Shown here: piece after piece, positions 12,042 to 19,971 of the stretch
Layout: every line of letters begins with the position of its first letter
Position numbering within the stretch: the first letter of the stretch is position 1
Source: DATDXV01 sp035289205
Lineage (GTDB): Archaea; Aenigmatarchaeota; Aenigmatarchaeia; Aenigmatarchaeales; DATDXV01
NCBI GenBank assembly: GCA_035289205.1
Contig: DATDXV010000008.1
Location: 1-47,223 of the forward strand
Reading direction: 5' to 3'
DNA: 47,223 nt
Position numbers and translations under genes: made by a program
Notes under the pieces: model-generated
The model's input: the letters and a program-made list of their open reading frames with translations, nothing else
Database searches by the model: none
Told to the model about the DNA's origin: nothing

Positions 12042-13769
12042 TTATTCCTCTCCGAGAATCTTTTTTGCGAGCTTTACTTCGTCCCATCTCTCTAGATCTT
12101 CCAGAACCTTCAGGTCATTTCTGCTTATGATTGTATAGAGCTCATCATCTTCAAAGATATGCCTGCCCACTGTAGGCCCTGAGATAGAAACCGCTACCTT
12201 CTCCCCTTTCTCTGCCTTCTCCTTCGTAACACCTTCTGTTTGTATCGCCTTCACCTCTCCGATTTCTTTTCCCCCCTTCTGCAGCATTGCTCCGGAAATT
12301 AGAATTCCGTCAAGGACTTCAACTCCAACTATTGCAGGATCATTGTTCCTGAAGACATTGCCTGGAATTATCACAATCTTCGCTGGCCTCTGTATGGAAT
12401 TGAGTTTTTCTACAATCAGCTTCTCCTTCTCCCCCTTCACATAAGAGTCATACTCTTCGAAAAGCCTGTAAATGATGTTGTTAGAAATAAGCTTGATTTT
12501 CTTGTCCTTGCACTCGTTCACAATGCCCTCCTCCACAGGAGAGTTGAAGACAATAAGAGCTCTGTTCAAAGAATCCGTGCTTGTTTCAGTTTCTGTCATG
12601 TCCCTTCTTGTTATTAAACCGACGCTTGCCTTTTTGATCGGGATGCTCCTTTCTTTCAGCATGCCTATTATTGCCTCCAGGCTTCCAAGCGTATCTGCCT
12701 TGACAACGACTCCCTCTCCGCCCTGCTCAATCTCTATGCTTTCCACCTCGCTCTGGACCTCTCTCTTTGCCCCTTCCACCTTTTCCTCCCTGTCAACCGT
12801 TATGATCGGGCTTCCTGCAACAGCCCCTTCAACATTGAGCGCGGATATCTTGACGCCAGCTGCAGCGGAAACAGCGTCAACGCTCTTGAACTGTTTTTCT
12901 ATCCTAAGCTCTTTGAGCGGAGGCGGTTTCAATAAAGCTTTGATTTTTGTAACAATAGGGTTTCTTCCTCCTATTATTAGCCAGTCCCCTTTCTTGACCT
13001 CTCCATCATAAAGAATCACATCAATTGTTGTTCCCAGCCCTCTCACATCCTTTACTTCCAGAATTGACCCTCTTCCCTCACCGGGCTTAATTTCCAGATC
13101 TTTCTTAAGAAACGACTGAGCAAGGCCAGTTAGCATGGCTAGAAGTTCCTGTATGCCCTCACCTGTTACAGAAGAGCAGGGAATGACAGCAATTGTGTTC
13201 TTGAAGTCAGAAACCCTGTCATATCTGTCTGCATTGAAGCCCCTCTCCGAGAGCTGCGCAACTATCGTGTAGAGTCTCTTGTCGAATTCGTCCTTGATCC
13301 TCTCCTGCTGTTTTTCATAAGACTCAATAGACAAGCCGTTCTCGTATGCCCTCCATCCTGCTATCCTGTCAATCTTTGTTGCTGCTACGACAAATGGGGT
13401 CTTGAACTCCCTCAGTATTCTTATTGATTCTTCGGTCTGTTCTTGTATGCCTTCGTTGATATCTATGACAAGGATCGCCAAGTCTGCGATAGAAGATCCT
13501 CGTTTTCTTATAGCTGTGAAAGCTGCATGGCCAGGCGTGTCAAGTATAAGCAGGCCAGGAACCTCAATCTTCAGGTTCATCTTCTTTATGATTGCATCGC
13601 ATGTTTTGCTTATTGTTTCAGCAGGAATCTCTGAGGCCCCAAAATGCTGGGTTATTGCTCCAGCTTCTTTGTCTGCCACAGTCGTGCCTCTGATCCTGTC
13701 TAGCAGAGAGGTCTTGCCAGCATCTATGTGACCAACTGTTACAATTATCGGCTGTCGTATCATATCCAT
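12042..13769 (-). CDS. infB: translation initiation factor aIF5B
   Basis: The 575-residue protein is the archaeal/eukaryotic IF2 homologue that promotes ribosomal subunit joining. G1 GHIDAGKTSL, switch I region AGAITQHFGA, G3 DTPGHAAF, G4 TKID and G5-like SSVTGEG are all present, followed by domains II, III (VVVKADTLGSLEAI) and IV with the long connecting helix (KGEKEKLIVEKLNS). Size is typical of archaeal aIF5B and there is no frame interruption. It is leaderless: ATG 13769 lies 26 nt from the TATA element shared with the IPP isomerase gene. Confidence 0.95.
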   Translation of the reverse strand: MDMIRQPIIVTVGHIDAGKTSLLDRIRGTTVADKEAGAITQHFGASEIPAETISKTCDAIIKKMNLKIEVPGLLILDTPGHAAFTAIRKRGSSIADLAILVIDINEGIQEQTEESIRILREFKTPFVVAATKIDRIAGWRAYENGLSIESYEKQQERIKDEFDKRLYTIVAQLSERGFNADRYDRVSDFKNTIAVIPCSSVTGEGIQELLAMLTGLAQSFLKKDLEIKPGEGRGSILEVKDVRGLGTTIDVILYDGEVKKGDWLIIGGRNPIVTKIKALLKPPPLKELRIEKQFKSVDAVSAAAGVKISALNVEGAVAGSPIITVDREEKVEGAKREVQSEVESIEIEQGGEGVVVKADTLGSLEAIIGMLKERSIPIKKASVGLITRRDMTETETSTDSLNRALIVFNSPVEEGIVNECKDKKIKLISNNIIYRLFEEYDSYVKGEKEKLIVEKLNSIQRPAKIVIIPGNVFRNNDPAIVGVEVLDGILISGAMLQKGGKEIGEVKAIQTEGVTKEKAEKGEKVAVSISGPTVGRHIFEDDELYTIISRNDLKVLEDLERWDEVKLAKKILGEE

Positions 13770-13790
13770 CGTGATAGATTCGGCGGGGGA

Positions 13791-13799
13791 GTTTAAAAA
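13791..13799. promoter_or_regulatory. shared TATA element, aIF5B / IPP isomerase
   Basis: GTTTAAAAA is centred at 13795, 26 nt from ATG 13769 (minus) and 26 nt from ATG 13821 (plus). Confidence 0.55.
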
Positions 13800-13820
13800 T
13801 CTGCGTAGCTTATTCTATGC

Positions 13821-14345
13821 ATGGAAGAGGAAATCATACTCGTGGATGAGCATGACAAACCTGTCGGGTTCATGGAGAAGATAGCTGCGCATAAGAACGG
13901 CGGAAAGCTCCATAGGGCGTTTTCAATATTTGTTTTCAACTCCAAAGGCCAGCTGCTCCTGCAGCTGAGGTCTGTCAAGAAGCACCATTTCGGCGGGTTA
14001 TGGACGAATACCTGCTGCAGTCATCCTAGGAAAGGAGAGAAGCTGGAGGAGGCTGTTCACAGGAAGCTCATGCAGGAGTGCGGATTTGACACGGAGCTCA
14101 AAGAGATCTTCAGTTTCATCTACAAGGCTCATGACAAGAAGAGCGGTCTGACAGAGCATGAGTTCGATCATGTTTTCATTGGAAAATTCGATGGAAAACC
14201 TAATCAGAACCCCGAAGAGATTGACGAGCTGAAGTGGGTTGATACGAAAGATCTTCAGAGTGATGTCAAGAAGAACCCAGGCAACTACACATTATGGTTC
14301 AGGCTTGCTCTTGATGCCGTTTTGGAGATACATCCAGCAATTTAA
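13821..14345 (+). CDS. idi: isopentenyl-diphosphate delta-isomerase, type 1
   Basis: The 174-residue Nudix-fold enzyme interconverts IPP and DMAPP, the starter for archaeal lipids. Seen: HRAFSIFVFN, the active-site Cys motif TNTCCSHP near residue 66, the Nudix-like EEAVHRKLMQECG and EHEFDHVF with metal ligands. Many archaea use the unrelated FMN-dependent type 2 enzyme, so the type 1 form is worth noting. The prenyl diphosphate synthase gene lies 0.7 kb downstream, on the same strand. The 3' end overlaps by 47 bases with the convergent DUF167-like gene. Confidence 0.92.
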   Translation: MEEEIILVDEHDKPVGFMEKIAAHKNGGKLHRAFSIFVFNSKGQLLLQLRSVKKHHFGGLWTNTCCSHPRKGEKLEEAVHRKLMQECGFDTELKEIFSFIYKAHDKKSGLTEHEFDHVFIGKFDGKPNQNPEEIDELKWVDTKDLQSDVKKNPGNYTLWFRLALDAVLEIHPAI

Positions 14346-14526
14346 TACTCGACTTTAAACCTCTCACTATCTTGCATTTCCCATATATCTTGGTCAGCTC
14401 TTTGATTATTTCTCTGTTTGCTTTGTTTTTTTCTGGAGGAGATTTTGTGTGTATTTCTAGAATATCATCAACTTTATTGATAGAGAACTTTGATTGGTTT
14501 GTTTTTACCTTGGCTTTGATCAGCAT
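14299..14526 (-). CDS. DUF167 (YggU-like) small protein
   Basis: The 75-residue product matches the DUF167 pattern: AKVKTNQSKFSI, EIHTKSPPEKNKANREIIKELTKIYG and KIVRGLKSSIKLL. The function of the family is unknown. The gene starts 4 nt after the stop of the GNAT gene, so the two form an operon. The tail, about 47 bases, runs antisense into the end of the IPP isomerase gene; the last residues (SPKRHQEQA) are not family-like and may result from loss of the original stop. Confidence 0.7.
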   Translation of the reverse strand: MLIKAKVKTNQSKFSINKVDDILEIHTKSPPEKNKANREIIKELTKIYGKCKIVRGLKSSIKLLDVSPKRHQEQA

Positions 14527-14530
14527 ACAA

Positions 14531-14977
14531 TCAGAGTTTCTTTTGCATTCTAGGATTCATTTCAATATCGGAACTCGGTTCCCATATTTCTTCAAAACCC
14601 ATGTCTTCAAGTTTTTGTCTCCAGTTAGAATTTTCAACTCTTGTTGTTCTTACGGTTTTTACGCCTTGTGACCTCATACAAGCGACAGCATTTTCAACAA
14701 GTTGGGTAGCAATACATCTACCTCTATATTTCGGTCTTACGGCTATGTCTACAAGTGTACCAAAAGAATCATCTATAGAATAAACCTGAACACCGATAGT
14801 TCTATTACTTTCAACTGCTACAGTCCAGTGCTGTTTAGGCTTCTTTGTATTTAAGGCTCTGAAATACCATGTTGGCGTTAAATCATGATTTATACCATCA
14901 TTTCTATACACAGCAGCAACTAAAGTTGCTACTCTTAGTTTGTCTGATGGTTCATGGCTTCTGTAAGTGACGACCAT
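14531..14977 (-). CDS. GNAT-family N-acetyltransferase
   Basis: 148 residues with the GNAT fold: a beta-4 strand (LVDIAVRPKYRG) leading into the acetyl-CoA pyrophosphate loop RGRCIATQLVE, a Cys-bearing variant of R/Q-x-x-G-x-G/A, and a C-terminal GFEEIW stretch. It transfers acetyl from acetyl-CoA to an amine; the substrate (protein N-terminus, antibiotic or metabolite) cannot be told. TATA-like CTTAAAAGG at 14999-15007 is 26 nt upstream of ATG 14977, indicating a leaderless first gene followed by DUF167. AT-rich compared with idi and aIF5B. Confidence 0.75.
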   Translation of the reverse strand: MVVTYRSHEPSDKLRVATLVAAVYRNDGINHDLTPTWYFRALNTKKPKQHWTVAVESNRTIGVQVYSIDDSFGTLVDIAVRPKYRGRCIATQLVENAVACMRSQGVKTVRTTRVENSNWRQKLEDMGFEEIWEPSSDIEMNPRMQKKL

Positions 14978-15047
14978 AAGCTATCTTGTCTGCGACCCCT
15001 TTTAAGGCTTGCCTTAGAATACGTCAAAAGGCGAACTGATAATATCC

Positions 15048-15055
15048 TATAAATA
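15048..15055 (+). promoter_or_regulatory. TATA element of the prenyl diphosphate synthase gene
   Basis: TATAAATA is centred 28 nt before ATG 15080. This favours that ATG over an in-frame TTG at 15059. Confidence 0.6.
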
Positions 15056-15079
15056 AGTTTGCTATGTAGTATTGGTATT

Positions 15080-16156
15080 ATGAAGCATAACATTGAGCAG
15101 ATTCTAAAGGAGAAGGCTCCATTGATAGATAAGGCCATAGAAAAATACATACCCAGGAAATTTGACAAGGACAAAATGGTATTTGTATGTGGTAAACCTA
15201 GGTACGAATACACAGTTGAAGCTGCAACCAAAATGGTCTCCGAGCCTATTTGGGATCTCTTGGATAGGGGAGGTAAAAGATGGAGGCCAACTCTGTTTCT
15301 TCTAATTGTAGAGGCACTTAAGGGAGATGCAAATAAGGTTTTCGACTTCGTTGCAATACCCGAAGTTGTCCACAACGGCACGCTTATTATAGATGACATA
15401 GAGGACAGGAGCGAAGAGAGAAGGGGAAAGCCCTGTACTTATAAGATATTTGGACTCGATGTTGCTGTAAATGCAGGCAATGCTGCCTACTATCTGCCAC
15501 TGCTGCCTCTAATAAAAAGAAGAAAAGAGTTCGGAGACAAAGCTATAGCGGACGTTTATGAAGTCTACATTCAAGAAATGATAAATATATCTTTCGGCCA
15601 GGGTACGGACATAGCATGGCACAATGCTCTCTGCAATGCTAATAACATAAGTGAAAATGAATATTTGCAGATGACTGCTTACAAGACTGGGACGCTTGCC
15701 AGGATGTCTGCAAAGATAGCAGCAATACTCTCCGGAGCTTCCAAAGAACAAGTTGAGGCAATAGGAAAGTTGGCAGAGACCATAGGCGTGGCTTTCCAGA
15801 TACAGGATGACATATTGAATCTTATAGGAGAAGAATTTGTAGCAAGAAAAGGTGGCGCAGGGGAAGATATAACAGAAGGAAAGAGAACTTTAATGGTTAT
15901 ACACACTCTTAGAGAATGCAATCCAAATGATGCGAAGAGACTTATAGAAATTCTGGACATGCACACATTGGATCAGAAGCTAAGAGATGAAGCAATTGCA
16001 ATAATGAAAAAACATGGTGCAATGGATTACGGAAAAGAATTCGCAAGAAAGATACTGAAAGAAGCATGGAAAGAGGTTGATGAAACCTTCCCACTGAGCG
16101 AAGCAAAGGAAAAGATAAAGGCCTTTGCAGATTATCTTGTTGAAAGAGATATATAA
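15080..16156 (+). CDS. geranylgeranyl (polyprenyl) diphosphate synthase
   Basis: The 358-residue trans-prenyltransferase condenses IPP with allylic diphosphates to make C20 or longer chains for archaeal membrane lipids. Seen: GGKRWRP (IPP binding), first Asp-rich motif DDIED in HNGTLIIDDIEDRSEERRG, and second Asp-rich motif QIQDDILN near residue 240. The residues five and four positions before the first Asp-rich motif, which set chain length, are small or polar, compatible with C20 or longer, but the product is not certain. Start 15080 is leaderless. Trm1 follows 21 nt downstream with its own TATA over this stop. Confidence 0.9.
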   Translation: MKHNIEQILKEKAPLIDKAIEKYIPRKFDKDKMVFVCGKPRYEYTVEAATKMVSEPIWDLLDRGGKRWRPTLFLLIVEALKGDANKVFDFVAIPEVVHNGTLIIDDIEDRSEERRGKPCTYKIFGLDVAVNAGNAAYYLPLLPLIKRRKEFGDKAIADVYEVYIQEMINISFGQGTDIAWHNALCNANNISENEYLQMTAYKTGTLARMSAKIAAILSGASKEQVEAIGKLAETIGVAFQIQDDILNLIGEEFVARKGGAGEDITEGKRTLMVIHTLRECNPNDAKRLIEILDMHTLDQKLRDEAIAIMKKHGAMDYGKEFARKILKEAWKEVDETFPLSEAKEKIKAFADYLVERDI

Positions 16157-16177
16157 TACTCTAGACAATCTCCTTCT

Positions 16178-17260
16178 ATGATAACCGAAGGAAAGATCAA
16201 GATCAACCTTTATGGAAAAAAATCTGTGTTCTACAACCCCGAAGCCGAGCTTGTAAGAGACATAGATATTGCTGCTCTGCAGGTCTTTCAGGGAATGTTT
16301 GAAGGCAAACTGCATGTTTTTGACGCAATGGCAGCGAGCGGTGTAAGAGGCATACGCTATTCAAAGGAGGTTGCGGGCCTGGGGAGGATTACGCTCTGCG
16401 ACAAGAATCCCGTTGCTGTTGGGGTTATAAAGAAAAATATAAAACTGAACAAGGCAACAAAGTGCAGGGTTCTGAAGTCCGACGCATCCGTTCTTATGCG
16501 CAATGAAATCTTCAGCTTTATAGACATAGATCCCTTCGGTTCTCCTGCCACCCTTATGGACAGCGCAGCACGTTCCATCTATCACCAAGGAGCTCTCTCT
16601 GTCTCTGCAACAGATGCGGGAACCCTGGGGGGTATTTTTCCGGATGCAACATTCAGGAAATATGGCATCAGGGCATACAGGACAGAGTTCTACCCCGAAG
16701 TGTCTGTAAGGACACTAATCAGCTTCATAATGCTTACTATGTCCCGCTATGACAGAGCTTTCTTCCCCCTGATGAGCTTCATCACAAAGCACTATGTTTC
16801 TGTTTTCGGAAAGGTAGAGCATGCCGGGAAGCTTGAAGATCTCCTAAGCAGCTTTGGATATGTCATGTACTGTCAGAAATGCGGCAACAGGCAGCTTGGC
16901 AGGCCAGTCCAAAGATGCAATTGCTCAAATGATTTTGAGATATCGGGGCCTTTGTATCTTGGAGCTATAGAAAACAGGAAATTCTGTGAAGATTTATTGG
17001 AGGAGCTCTCTAAGAGAGATTTCACAAAAATCAGGGAAGAGAGAAGACTTGTTATGCTTCTAAGAGACGAAACAGAACTGCCCCCCTTCTATTATCATAT
17101 GCATGACTCTCCTGCGTTTTTCGGGAAGAAACTGCCTAGCTTTGAAGATCTCCTAGATGTATTGAAGGAAAGCGGTTTCAAGGCAGGAAGAACTCATTTT
17201 TCCCCTTTGGGAATAAAGACAAATGCAACAGTAGAACAGATAGTTCGTATATTGGGATAA
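16178..17260 (+). CDS. trm1: tRNA (guanine26-N2)-dimethyltransferase
   Basis: The 360-residue enzyme makes m2,2G26 in tRNA. Motifs: VFYNPEAELVRDI at the N-terminus, SAM site MAASGVRGIRY, catalytic-type DIDPFGSPATLMDSA, ATDAGTLGG and the Trm1-specific YRTEFYPEVSVR; a four-Cys zinc site (CQKCGNRQ, CNCS) lies in the C-terminal domain. ATATATAATA at about 16150-16158, across the preceding stop codon, is 26 nt upstream of ATG 16178. Of the tRNAs in this window, Lys and Tyr have G26, the usual substrate base. Confidence 0.95.
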   Translation: MITEGKIKINLYGKKSVFYNPEAELVRDIDIAALQVFQGMFEGKLHVFDAMAASGVRGIRYSKEVAGLGRITLCDKNPVAVGVIKKNIKLNKATKCRVLKSDASVLMRNEIFSFIDIDPFGSPATLMDSAARSIYHQGALSVSATDAGTLGGIFPDATFRKYGIRAYRTEFYPEVSVRTLISFIMLTMSRYDRAFFPLMSFITKHYVSVFGKVEHAGKLEDLLSSFGYVMYCQKCGNRQLGRPVQRCNCSNDFEISGPLYLGAIENRKFCEDLLEELSKRDFTKIREERRLVMLLRDETELPPFYYHMHDSPAFFGKKLPSFEDLLDVLKESGFKAGRTHFSPLGIKTNATVEQIVRILG

Positions 17261-17265
17261 GATTT

Positions 17266-17484
17266 TCACTTGGCCTTTAGTTTCAGCAATCTCGTCTGCA
17301 CTCTGTTGTAAATAGGGCACTTCCCTACTTGGATCCAGAAGCAGCGGTTTCCCAAACAATCGTTCGTTCCCTCATAGTAATAGCATGTCTTGACCGTGTC
17401 CACTTTTCTGATAACAGTTGGTCTGAGTGGATATAATTTCCTGAATATCGGTTGCACGGGTTTCAGCATCTTTAGCGGCTTCAT
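17266..17484 (-). CDS. small Cys-containing hypothetical protein (72 aa)
   Basis: Unrecognised. The product is basic, with four Cys residues in the second half (CYYYEGTNDC, GNRCFW, GKCPIY) that could form a zinc site or disulfides, and a Lys/Arg-rich N- and C-terminus suggestive of RNA binding. TATA-like CTTTAAATAG sits about 42 nt upstream of ATG 17484, leaving a short leader. It faces trm1 tail-to-tail with a 5-nt gap. The length and Cys spacing do not match a ribosomal protein I know. Confidence 0.5.
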   Translation of the reverse strand: MKPLKMLKPVQPIFRKLYPLRPTVIRKVDTVKTCYYYEGTNDCLGNRCFWIQVGKCPIYNRVQTRLLKLKAK

Positions 17485-17551
17485 CTAATCACTTGTAAGT
17501 AATAATCTTACTAGTCTAACCCTATTTAAAGTTTATTACTGTATGATAAAT

Positions 17552-17833
17552 CTAAAAGTGATAGCAATACTTCTCCATTTCTATCCTGGAATTGTGTATT
17601 TCTATACCATCCTTTCTGAGCCTTCTGATCTTCTCCCTCTCCCCCTTTGCATACCCTCCGATCCTTCCGCAATGCCCCACAACTTTATAGCAGGGATACT
17701 TGTTTGGATAGGGATTTTGATGAAGAAGAACACCAACAGCTCTTGGATGCATTTTGAGTTTCTTAGCAACGATCTTATATGATGTTATCTTCCCTCTTGG
17801 TATACTTGCCAGAAGCTTCTGCAGCTGTTTCAT
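17552..17833 (-). CDS. O6-alkylguanine-DNA alkyltransferase-like domain protein
   Basis: The product, about 93 residues from ATG 17833, is the C-terminal DNA-binding/active-site domain of the Ada/Ogt family without the N-terminal domain. IPRGKITSYKIVAKKL is the helix-turn-helix with the Arg-finger region, and YPCYKVVGHCGRIGGYA contains the PC[HY][KR]V active-site Cys. Because the Cys is retained it could repair alkylated guanine or act as an alkyltransferase-like damage sensor. ATG 17833 begins 1 nt after the KsgA stop; two earlier ATGs would overlap ksgA. Operon with ksgA. Confidence 0.82.
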   Translation of the reverse strand: MKQLQKLLASIPRGKITSYKIVAKKLKMHPRAVGVLLHQNPYPNKYPCYKVVGHCGRIGGYAKGEREKIRRLRKDGIEIHNSRIEMEKYCYHF

Positions 17834-17834
17834 C

Positions 17835-18566
17835 TTATTGTTTTTCATGTTTCTCCCTTGCAATATCTACTATGGTTTTGAAATCATAAATATCGCACTG
17901 GAAGACCCTTTTCTTGTCAAATCTCTCCGGCAATTCTATCTTTATCCTAGAATCCTTCAGGGCGGCCCTTAAGGTCTTCTTCTTGTGCTGGAACAGAGAG
18001 CTTATAATTCTCCAAAAGAATTCGTCTGTTTCAAACTCAGGTTTCTTCCTCTCGAGTTTCACAAGTGCACATGAAACCTTTGGTTTCGGAGAGAACAGAG
18101 AGGGCGGAAGCGTTTTCAGATAGGTTGGCTTCGCATGGTAGTTGATTGCCACAGTCAATCTGGAATAATCCCTGTTCCCAGCCTTCTGGAAGAACCTGTC
18201 AGCAAATTCCTTCTGATATATCAGGATAGCAGACTCCCAAGAGCTCTCAAACAGCTTGAATGTCAGCGGGCTTGAGATATGGAACGGTATGTTTGCAATC
18301 ATCTTGTTGAATTCGGGCCATTCCACCTTCAGGGCGTCTCCAGTGATTATCTGAACATTGTCCATGCTTAGTTCTGAGGCAAGCTTCCTGTCCGCCTCAA
18401 TTGCATAAACCTTCCCTGCATTCTTTGCAATCTTCTCTGTGATTATCCCCCTGCCGGGCCCTATTTCTAAGACCACATCTTCCATGCTTAGCTCTGCAGC
18501 AGAAACCATATCTTCTACAACTTTCTTGCTCTTAAGAAAGACCTGCGAGTTCTTCATCCTTACCAT
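17835..18566 (-). CDS. ksgA: rRNA adenine dimethyltransferase KsgA/Dim1
   Basis: The 243-residue enzyme dimethylates two adjacent adenines in the 3' hairpin of 16S rRNA. Seen: QVFLKSKKVVEDMV, SAM motif I VLEIGPGRGIITEKIA, acidic E56-region AIEADRKLA, GDALKVEWPEF and catalytic motif IV NIPFHISSPL, where family members more often read NLPY. C-terminal helical domain present. Its start overlaps the end of the DUF655 gene by 7 nt, and an alkyltransferase gene follows by 1 nt, so it belongs to the S26e-rpoF-DUF655-ksgA run. Confidence 0.93.
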   Translation of the reverse strand: MVRMKNSQVFLKSKKVVEDMVSAAELSMEDVVLEIGPGRGIITEKIAKNAGKVYAIEADRKLASELSMDNVQIITGDALKVEWPEFNKMIANIPFHISSPLTFKLFESSWESAILIYQKEFADRFFQKAGNRDYSRLTVAINYHAKPTYLKTLPPSLFSPKPKVSCALVKLERKKPEFETDEFFWRIISSLFQHKKKTLRAALKDSRIKIELPERFDKKRVFQCDIYDFKTIVDIAREKHEKQ

Positions 18567-19117
18567 TGCTTCATAGGCGGAGACATCAGGAACAACCTAT
18601 GCCTGTCCCTCTCCTCCAGTTCATCAAGCACCCTTTGGATCACAGCTTTTTTCATGTCAGGAAGGAACTTTACCCTTGTCTGCAGGTCTGCAAATGTTTT
18701 GAACTTCTCCTTCTTCCTCTCTTCAATTATGCTCCACAGGTGCTTCTTTCCTATTCCATGCATCATTTCCAGCTGGTGCAGCCTTGTTGAGATCGGCCTG
18801 GCGTTGTTGAAGAAATCCACGAATCTCTGCTCGTCCCCGTTTACAATCTTCTCAACCAGAAATGGCAGCTCGCTTCTGGCGAATGGCGTGAGGTCATTGG
18901 TAGCTATTCTTCTTTTGATATGATCAACCTTGTCCCTCTTATCATCTCCGATGTAAACCCTTTCTCCATTGGCTACAGTCGACTCCTTCTTCACAATAAT
19001 CTCTAGCAGTGAGAAATACTTGTCCCCAAGGACCTGCGCAATGGGCTCCGGCCTTCCTATGGCATGGCCTCTTGGAAGGAAATCTAATACTATGGCATAA
19101 TCGTCTTTGGGAAGCAT
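18560..19117 (-). CDS. DUF655 conserved archaeal protein
   Basis: The 185-residue protein matches the archaeal DUF655 family: DDYAIVLDFLPRGHA at the N-terminus, an OB-like first half and a helix-hairpin-helix-type stretch (LEMMHGIGKKHLWSIIEERKKE) in the second, pointing to nucleic-acid binding. It is typically found beside rpoF and ksgA in archaea, as here. It begins 12 nt after the rpoF stop with a strong GGAGGA ribosome site six bases before the ATG, and its end overlaps ksgA. The molecular role is not established. Confidence 0.88.
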   Translation of the reverse strand: MLPKDDYAIVLDFLPRGHAIGRPEPIAQVLGDKYFSLLEIIVKKESTVANGERVYIGDDKRDKVDHIKRRIATNDLTPFARSELPFLVEKIVNGDEQRFVDFFNNARPISTRLHQLEMMHGIGKKHLWSIIEERKKEKFKTFADLQTRVKFLPDMKKAVIQRVLDELEERDRHRLFLMSPPMKQW

Positions 19118-19128
19118 ATGGATCCTCC

Positions 19129-19455
19129 TTAGCTGTACTTCTTAGTAAGCGCTATTATTTTTTCTATTTCCTCTTCCTTGAGGGAAAATCGCTCCCCGGT
19201 GAAAATAAGTCTTATTTCGTCAGGAGTCTTCGGCAGGAGATTGACTATCTGCACTGCGGTTTCAGGGGACATTCTGATGATAGAAAACAGCTCCTCTATA
19301 AACTTCTTTGCGTCTGATTCGCTGAGTTTGGTAAATCTTTTCAAATGCTCCAATGCCAGCTTCTGCTCGTATATGAGCTCGCCTTTCTTCTCTCTTTCTG
19401 ACATTATCTCTTTGGCTTCTGCCATCGAAACTGGTGTGGAATCTAGAACTTTCAT
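19129..19455 (-). CDS. rpoF: RNA polymerase subunit F (Rpb4 homologue)
   Basis: The 108-residue subunit pairs with RpoE (Rpb7) to form the polymerase stalk. Seen: VSMAEAKEIM, EQKLALEHLKRFTKLS and the HRDC-like C-terminal NLLPKTPDEIRLIFTGER typical of RpoF. ATG 19455 is chosen over a TTG at 19464 because TATA-like CTTTAAAAA lies exactly 26 nt upstream. It follows the S26e-like gene and precedes DUF655. In many archaea L21e occupies the upstream place. Confidence 0.93.
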   Translation of the reverse strand: MKVLDSTPVSMAEAKEIMSEREKKGELIYEQKLALEHLKRFTKLSESDAKKFIEELFSIIRMSPETAVQIVNLLPKTPDEIRLIFTGERFSLKEEEIEKIIALTKKYS

Positions 19456-19487
19456 GACTATCAATTCGCTTCCGCGGTTTTTAAAGC

Positions 19488-19772
19488 CTATCTATTAAGA
19501 TGCTTCTTTCCCACGGTTTTTCCGCGCTGGACTATCTTGTGGAATCTTGCGCAGCTTGGGCACACATATAATTTATGGCTCAGCATGTGCATCTGCGATC
19601 TGTCAACCTGCTGAAGAATCACAGGGTCAGTTATCCTGAACCCCTTGTATTTTATGAATGTCTTGTATCTTGGGACCTGCCTTCCGCAGTATCCGCATGT
19701 TACTGTGGTCTCATGCCCCCTTGTTTTTGTATGTGAATACTTCCTTGTATATGGCGCTTGAGAAACCGGCAT
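19488..19772 (-). CDS. ribosomal protein S26e-like zinc-ribbon protein
   Basis: The 94-residue basic protein has two CxxC knuckles, CGYCGR near residue 26 and CPSCAR near residue 72, flanking a region with VPRYKTFIKY, RITDPVILQQVD and LSHKLYVCPSCARFHKIVQRGK. This order matches S26e (CDNCGR...P.D...YCVSCAIHSKVV). S26e binds the 3' end of small-subunit rRNA near the mRNA exit. S26e has patchy distribution in archaea. Placement before rpoF supports a ribosomal role. L44e and L21e were considered and do not fit. Confidence 0.72.
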   Translation of the reverse strand: MPVSQAPYTRKYSHTKTRGHETTVTCGYCGRQVPRYKTFIKYKGFRITDPVILQQVDRSQMHMLSHKLYVCPSCARFHKIVQRGKTVGKKHLNR

Positions 19773-19864
19773 ACTTATCAGTTAAGCAATTGCTGCTAAT
19801 CCTATTTAAACATGTTGGTAATCGCTTCTGAGATCTTAATGGTGACAATTGTCTAGAAACAACT

Positions 19865-19969
19865 TCACTTCTTTCTCTTGATTTTGATGCCCTTGATCTC
19901 AGTCTTTCTCAGTACTTCAAATCCAGCTTTCATTTCATCCATGTTTTCGTCTAACCAACCAATCATCAT
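19865..19969 (-). CDS. possible small protein (34 aa)
   Basis: ATG 19969 follows the preceding stop by 2 nt and opens a 34-codon frame (starts MMIGWLDENMDE, ends in a KIKRKK basic tail) that closes at TGA 19865. Tight coupling and an amphipathic, basic-tailed product make it credible, but its size makes it uncertain and no family is recognised. Confidence 0.35.
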   Translation of the reverse strand: MMIGWLDENMDEMKAGFEVLRKTEIKGIKIKRKK

Positions 19970-19971
19970 GA

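Noticed and set aside
19488..19772. L44e or L21e assignment for the zinc-ribbon ribosomal protein
   Set aside because: Cys spacing and the CPSCARFHKIV tail fit S26e better; L21e has no such zinc knuckles.
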